Positions 58,159 through 64,000 of a stretch of 64,000 bases of DNA are shown piece by piece (position 1 is the stretch's first letter; each line of letters begins with the position of its first letter). The notes beneath the pieces are model-generated. The model ran no database searches and had not been told where the DNA came from. It was given only the letters and a program-made list of their open reading frames with translations. The DNA is from Marsupella aquatica (Eukaryota > Marchantiophyta): the NCBI GenBank assembly GCA_973895155.1, contig OZ316893.1:20212001-20276000 (forward strand), read 5' to 3'. A program made the position numbers and the translations under genes.

Positions 58159-58190
58159 TTTTATCTTAACATTTGAAGTATGGGCATTTA

Positions 58191-58363
58191 AAGTCTGAAG
58201 TTGGCTTTGAGGTCTGTTGCGGTGTTGGCGTTTTGGCATCGGTTGTGGTGTTTCCTGGCCCTCAGCTTGTATTGTTTTGTGCCCCACTGGTCTTCACCGC
58301 GGTGATCATTTTAATAAATTGCCGAGTTCCACCCGGAAAAAAGCAAATGTATCATTATTATTA
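58191..58363 (+). mobile_element. Very short 5'-truncated retroposon (LINE 3' end)
   Basis: A perfect 32-bp direct repeat (58159-58190 and 58364-58395, beginning TTTTATCTTAACATTTG) flanks 173 bp. The insert ends CACCCGGAAAAAAGCAAATG then ATCATTATTATTA. It has the same overall 3' style (GTTC, ACCCGGA, AATAAA-like) as the LINE ending at 5306. Target-primed reverse transcription with extreme 5' truncation explains it. Confidence 0.8.
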
Positions 58364-58395
58364 TTTTATCTTAACATTTGAAGTATGGGCATTTA

Positions 58396-59155
58396 GGCTC
58401 ATGCTTGGTAATAATAATTGCACAGAGGGTGGTTTGGTGGTAGAAAAACAAACTTACTAGCTATCGTGGACTCTCTGACTTAGCAAATATAGGTGAGGTC
58501 CTCTACCTGTGGTAAAAATATATGTGAGTTGAAGTGGAGGTTTGTTCCTCCAGCTCATGCCTGAGGGCCAACTCGCATGTATGCAGCCTTTTGTTTTATG
58601 GCCCTCAAGTTGACTCATGCCATCATATGATAGAGCAAGTGTTTAATGCTTGAACTCCCTCATGAAGCGAGCCTGACGGCAATCATTTTGGGTTTCCTAT
58701 TGCAAGGGCAAGGGCTAGAAACTTTCTGGAACTTGAGGTTACGACCTTTGAATTTCTAGTACAACACAATTTGCCAAGTATAATCTGTAGTGGGCAATGA
58801 CAAAGATGGAGTCCAAGGGGAAGGGCATTAATCACTCGTAGCAGGGACATTGACACAGAAACTAAGATCTGATTTTTCCCAAAAGGTATGCAAGCACTTA
58901 CTGCCAAATTCTCCAGGGCTCCATACATGCAAGTTAGCCCTCAATCCTTCTTCCAATGGTGCCCTTCGTAGCATAGTTATCAAACATCTTTTGGGGCTCT
59001 AGGGTCCTACACCTCATTAATGTGTCTCAAAGTTGTGTGTTAGAAAGGAAAAAACATACTTTAATTGTATACTAAAGTTACTGTTCACTGGCCTTATTGA
59101 CTCAATCACTTTGTTGAGTACCAATAGGCAAGAAGGGGTCATTGTTGAGCAATGG
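58396..59155. other. No gene recognised
   Basis: There is no open frame with recognisable similarity. It borders the old copia remnant. Confidence 0.45.
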
Positions 59156-60303
59156 ACCGATCATAGACAATGAACACATGTGTAGCATTCAACGAGCAAG
59201 TAGGTGACACAAGAGATATTGTTAGGATTTACTCTTAGGTCTAGAGTTACGACTTAATGCTAACCTTAGTCGCAGACTTGGTTAGGTTAGTCATGTTGTG
59301 CACACTATGTACCCAAGCGGTGTTTGCTTGGAGAGTGGGAAGTCAGGCTCATTGTTACGGAGCTAGTTGAGAGATAGAGAAAGCTTGCACTGTGGATGTT
59401 TGCTATGGCCGGTTGACCTAGAGTGCAATAAAGCTCATGTGTGTTCCACGTAGCCTCATGTGTAGATGAACCACATATCTCTCTGTGTCGACTCTTGTGC
59501 ATTGGATGATTCATGGGCTTGCCGTTGCGATTGTCGTCTATGCTCAATAGATATGTGATTCACCTCTCCAATGACTATCTCCATGGAAATGCACAAGAGG
59601 CTACTATAGACTTGTCATCTGTACAAAGTCTTTTTAGCACAAGTGCTAACTCCCTACTTATTAAACAACTCACTAACAATGAACCTAAGTACATTCCCCC
59701 CACAAGCTAACTCCTGCTGGTGTAAATACTAAGTCACGGATCTAATCTTCATCAAGTGTTTGACTATGATGGGACTAATTACAGCGTGGAACAAATTTAG
59801 AAATTACAAAATATATTAAGTTACTCTACTGGTGTCACAAATACAAAATATACAAGTACTCTACTAGTGTCACAAGTACAATCTACAATGTAACCCTAAA
59901 CCTTAAAGTTATTTTTCATTTAGTTGGATTGAGTTTATTGTCAATCTTGACTAATTCAAATAATTTGCATAATAAAATGGTATCTAACTTCACCCTATTG
60001 TCCATAGTCTGGTTCATAGCAAAGTGTAAAACATTTGACTATCAAAAGGGAGATTCAAATTCACATGTGACAATATTATTTTAGTGATAAGCCTATCCAA
60101 TCAAATCTATTCCTTAGATGAGGTGCATACAAGCTACTTCTCCCTAGACACAATCATCGAAGTTTCTAAAGTTTCTAAAAGTATAATTGGCGCACATGTT
60201 CTTGGGTGTCATTATTTGATATTATATATTGTGTTTACTCTTGTTCCATTACTTGAGATCCTCTCTAATTTGAACATTGGATGCCTACCTCCCTCTTGCT
60301 ACC
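59156..60303 (-). mobile_element. Degraded copia remnant: LTR and 3' end of pol
   Basis: Positions 59156-59219 and 59550-59700 together resemble one copy of the family LTR (for example GAGCAAGTAGGTGACACAAG and ACAATGAACCTAAGTACATT). They are split by a younger LTR. From about 59930 to 60160 the sequence follows the RNase H/RT end of the intact copia at 33170-33430. Examples are TTGTCAATCTTGACTAATTC against TCCATCAATCTTGACTAGCT, and AATAAAATGGTATCTAACTT against GATAAAATGGTACCTGATAT. It is heavily mutated and has no open frame. Confidence 0.75.
59220..59549 (+). mobile_element. Solo LTR nested in the old copia LTR
   Basis: It starts TGTTAGGATTTACTC and ends GTCGTCTATGCTCAATA, the reverse orientation of the LTRs at 1.6, 12.5 and 32.5 kb. 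It is flanked by GATAT at 59215-59219 and 59550-59554. The usual 3' end CATCA has become CAATA. Confidence 0.88.
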
Positions 60304-62377
60304 ACCGATAGAATGGTACTGTAGGCATGTTCACTTTTGTTGTAGACGTACTGTACGTAAATATCAAGTTCCCCATCCTTTGCAGTCAATTTGCGCAATC
60401 ACATTATTGTTCTTCCTGTAGCAGATCCATTGGGCGTCAACCACGACAACTTTAGCACACAGCACAACTTGTCCACTGAAATTTGATGATTGATTTCGAT
60501 AATCTTCGGTTCGAGGAGAACATCTTTGCGATGGATACTTCGATCAAAAGACTCGGCCAAAGTGACAACAACCTCAATCATGCTCTCTCTTACTGCAGGC
60601 GTTCAATCATGAGTAGGATCAACTACGAAAGTATAGCTGGCCCGAGCGCCATCTCCACGTGGAGATCTGAGTAGACCAAGGAAGACCGTAGATGGAAAAA
60701 CATCCCCTTATTGTTGGAAGACTAGAATATTGATGCGCTGTCGACAATCGGCGTGGGGTCGGCCTTCTCAATATAACCCCTTGCTGACTGTTGGCACTCG
60801 GCATGCCCTTTTTCTGGGAAGTGGAGACGGCCATTAAAACTCGGCCATTAAAACTGGAGACGGCCATTAAAAGCCCCTAAATGAACAAGGGGGACAGGAA
60901 GGTATTGTAGTAAAATGATAGACTGTGTGAAGGATTCGTGGAAAGACAGCCGACTTCAGTCGACTTCGGTGACCTCATGAGGCTGGACACCCCACTCGAA
61001 ACTATTAACCATTAGCAACCAGGGCATGACGACAACAGGACGCAGATTGGGCGTATAAACAATCCACATGGATGCTTCTGTGCATCGGAACATTGGGTCT
61101 CGCTCATCAGCTCACTGTACGTGCACACCATCTCAGAGTGACTCGAAGCCCACGCAAGTATGACTAGGCACCGGAGGGACACGAATTCGGCCACAAGGTT
61201 CTAGGCGGTTTGTGCAGATCTTCCCTGAACTATTGAACCGATAAATACGCGTATGAAACACAATCATCGCAGTCAGTGCCAACGAATCAATCGCAAACCC
61301 GCTCAACACTTTTGCTCCATCAGATGATATTGGTCACAGGACGGACCGGCTCAAATACGTGAACACCGAGATAGATCTATCCCACACGGTTCTGGAGCCC
61401 GAGGTGAGTAAACCTGAACAAAAGCCTCCTCTGATGGTCCACAATATGGGAATTTAAGCAAACTGGCACAACCAACGTCAGGTCGAGTAGAAGACTGAAC
61501 CTGTATACTACCGAATGCCTAGAATGAGTCTGTTGCTCAACGACTGAAGCTTCTCTTTTCGGATCCATGGAGAGGACGGCCGGGGATCGTACTAATCTCA
61601 TTCCTTTCCTTCCCCACCCACGTTTTATAAGCTAAAATACTATTGGGAAGACCAGACATATTGTAGATAAAGCGTCCAAGTACGACAAGCAAAAATCTAC
61701 TCAAAAACGAGACTCGTGGTAGAACTCAATACGTACTTGAAACCAAGTTTGTATAGAGAAAAAAGTGTTTGGTGCACACAATTTATACAGCTTGACAGAT
61801 ATCTAGGTCAAAATACAATACAGCCATTTACTTAGACACGCATTCCCAAGAAAGCCACTTAAGGCATGGACATGTTCAATAGATAATGACCTAGGGATGA
61901 ACTTCGGGATGTCTTCCCGCTCATAGGGCATGACATATTGAGCATGATACATGTTTATCAAGGCTGCTTGATAATACCTAGTGTCAACACCACTGCTACT
62001 CCTAATGTACAATGGCCTTAGCTACACCTAAGTCTGTCATTTTCCTGCTTCCAGTACTCTCTACCACACTTGGACTGAAATGCATTTACAAAACGAGTTG
62101 CTCTGCCAACTCCATTGAGAACTGCTTGTCTCTCCCCACCTATCCTGAAATGTACCAAAAAGTGTCTATATAATGAGTATTGGCACAACTTCAAAGGCTA
62201 AACGGTAAGGCCTACGAAAACAAACTGAGAAAACATTCCGACTTAAAGAGATCATGACACATGTGGAGTTGGTCAATCATTGAACATGCCAATTTAAAGA
62301 AACGAGATTTGTACGCCAGTTTGCAAAAAGATGGTCAATCACCTAACATCAGACATTCGTCAATGGAGATTGTAGTA
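60304..62377. other. Intergenic region, no gene recognised
   Basis: The open frames (60483-60674, 60619-60867, 61012-61194, 61377-61601, 61803-62012) have no recognisable domain. A small duplication of ACGGCCATTAAAACTCGGCC type lies at 60826-60872. The 3' flank of the HMGB gene occupies the right end. Confidence 0.5.
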
Positions 62378-63690
62378 CTAGTCCTCCTCCTCCTCCTCCT
62401 CTTCCTCCTGAGAAAACAGAAATGGCGTTGAAAACTGTTCACGGGATATCCATACACTACTATAATTCTCTAAGCAGTGTTTAATATATTGACTCATCGA
62501 ATATGGTCAACAGGCCATACCTCAGCGCTTTCCTCGTCTTCGTCGTTGATCTCAGACTTAGACTTATCTGATTCCTCCGGAGTACCCTCATCGTCTTCGT
62601 CATCCTGCAGTGAAGGAGAGGAAGACAATTAATTCTTCAAATGAAACATCAGCAAACTTCGAGACGGACAAGAGAGATGACAACAAAACGCACGAGATAG
62701 AGGAAAATCCAACCTGCTTCTGCTTGTTGTACGCGGCAAGATCCTTGTCATAGTCTTGCTTCCTTTGTTGAGCCTTGGTGATGAAGGGAGCTTTCTCCTA
62801 GAGGGACGAAGAGGATTTTGAACGTCAGCACATCCAGATTTTCAATGTCAGGACATCCAACGCAAAATCAAATGCTGTCGGGGACAAAATGAAACACGAC
62901 GATCAGCCATAAGATGGTGGAAAAAGACTCACAAAATCAGTCATTTCCTTCCATTTTTCCCCACCAGCCTTGCCAACCTGAAGGTAAGATAAGGGAAGAG
63001 GTCAAAACAATGTGAGAAAGGCGGAGAGGTTGCAGATGGCAGCGAAAAGCTCTCAGACACGTAGCGCTCACGGGAATGAAGAACGGCTGATCTCTTAAAA
63101 CCAAAAAATACGTACCACGGCCACACCCTTGGCCTCGGGATGATCTTCCTTGAATGTCTTCCGGAACTGCTCCCTGGAGAAAGAAGCATTTCATAATCGG
63201 TAAAAAAACGACCAGGGAAAACATGCAACGAAGAATGTACGCATTCTCATCGATAAATTTTTTAAGGACATTCGGTAAAAAACATTCGGAAGGAAAGTAT
63301 GCCGACAGACACAGGAATTTTTCGTGCAAAAGATCCCCATAATCACGGGAAAGTAAACTTACAGGAAGAGGAAGAAGGGGGTAGGTGGCCTTTTCGGCTG
63401 GTTAGGGTCCTTCGCAGCCTTGGTGGCCTTCTTCGATTTTCTGGTCTTCTTAGGCTTGGCCTCCTTCAAGACAGCTTTCCTCTTCTTGATATCTCTGAGT
63501 TTGGAAAACAAGTGTGAAATACAATATATAAGTGTGAAATATAAGCTCGAAAGATGAAAGATGAAACTCAGAAAAAAAACAATTGAAATGAGTGCCGAAC
63601 TGAGGAATGGACTTACTTCTCCTCCACCTTGCGCGTCTTATCCTTGGCAACTCTTGTAGTCGCCACTTTCTTCGCTTTGGTATCCTTCAT
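62378..63690 (-). CDS. HMGB: HMGB-type high-mobility-group box protein
   Basis: Seven exons join in phase: 63690-63617, 63494-63363, 63173-63116, 62977-62933, 62797-62714, 62604-62521 and 62407-62378. All introns are GT-AG, and the product is 168 residues. The Lys-rich N-terminus (MKDTKAKKVATTRVAKDKTR, later KPKKTRKSKKATKAAKDPNQ) is followed by one HMG box: PKRPPTPFFLFLEQFRKTFK, then VAVVGKAGGEKWKEMTD and EKAPFITKAQQRKQDYDKDL. The tail is acidic (DDEDDEGTPEESD, then eight Glu and Asp). This basic-box-acidic plan is that of plant HMGB proteins, which bend DNA and act as architectural factors in chromatin. The usual exon junctions of plant HMGB genes inside the box appear kept. The acidic tail is coded by a (GAG)n tract that may vary in length. 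No damage is seen. Confidence 0.96.
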
Positions 63691-64000
63691 TGTGAGAAAC
63701 AGATGTACGGTCTAGATCCCTGAAATCCACTCTACATAACAGCAGAACTAGACATTAAGGACAGTGAAGCTTTAATAAAAAGTGGCCATGTTAGTCAGAT
63801 TGGAAAAACCATCAATTTGAAAATTGAGCTCGGTACTACAGCATGTCAAGACAGCCTTAGAAAAGAATTTTCTAAGTAACACTCCTCACTTCAATACATA
63901 CAACAAAATTACACATCAAGCTTCTGCTTGACCAGCCACTTCGCAAGATCCCGGAGGTAAAAGGTCCCCTCTTGACATGTCTAGTGTCAGAGGGGTTCCT
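63691..64000. other. Upstream flank of the HMGB gene
   Basis: It should hold the 5' UTR and promoter on the minus strand. No coding sequence or repeat is recognised. Confidence 0.5.

Overview
The window looks like nuclear DNA of a land plant or streptophyte. It has spliced genes with canonical GT-AG introns, a plant-type vacuolar ATPase subunit, an HMGB chromatin protein, and many plant transposons (copia, CACTA, LINE, MITE). A recognisable homologue of the ciliary/centriolar protein CEP131 suggests a lineage that keeps motile, ciliated sperm, such as a bryophyte, lycophyte, fern or streptophyte alga. That lineage call is inference; the species cannot be read from the sequence.

Only three host genes look intact. 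They are V-ATPase subunit F (21473-23904, +, 4 exons, 129 aa), a large CEP131-like coiled-coil gene (about 48131-56514, +, at least 14 exons, 5' end uncertain) and an HMGB protein (62378-63690, -, 7 exons, 168 aa). An isolated terminal exon of an unrecognised gene may lie at 57239-57374 (-). An alpha/beta-hydrolase remnant (27640-27900, -) and an MFS transporter remnant (28450-31000, +) are decayed. Pieces of the MFS gene occur twice more at 45330-46115 and 46905-47605, as part of a duplicated block.

Mobile DNA fills most of the rest. Positions 1-420 are SINE-like/minisatellite repeats. A solo LTR lies at 1631-1973. A 5'-truncated LINE with a perfect 17-bp target duplication occupies 2334-5306. 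A CACTA transposon of about 10.9 kb lies at 6576-17484, with a TTT target duplication and imperfect TIRs. It carries a minus-strand accessory gene, a SET-domain gene and a decayed TNP2 transposase gene. It was later hit by a solo LTR that cuts through the SET domain (12518-12956) and by a MITE (16500-16786). A second copy of the MITE, with a 10-bp target duplication, lies just outside (18131-18416).

A complete but dead Ty1/copia element (32547-41878, minus orientation) has 344-bp LTRs, a 5-bp target duplication, PBS and PPT. Its integrase is split by a non-coding insertion of about 2.55 kb (35519-38073) with a 6-bp duplication. Near the right side a related solo LTR (59220-59549) is nested inside an older, degraded copia remnant.

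The most unusual unit is the CACTA element. A SET (histone-methyltransferase-like) reading frame sits between a possible zinc-binding 5' exon and the TNP2 transposase, on the transposase strand. A repeat-rich accessory gene is transcribed divergently from it. The host genes are unrelated housekeeping and ciliary genes and do not form a functional cluster.
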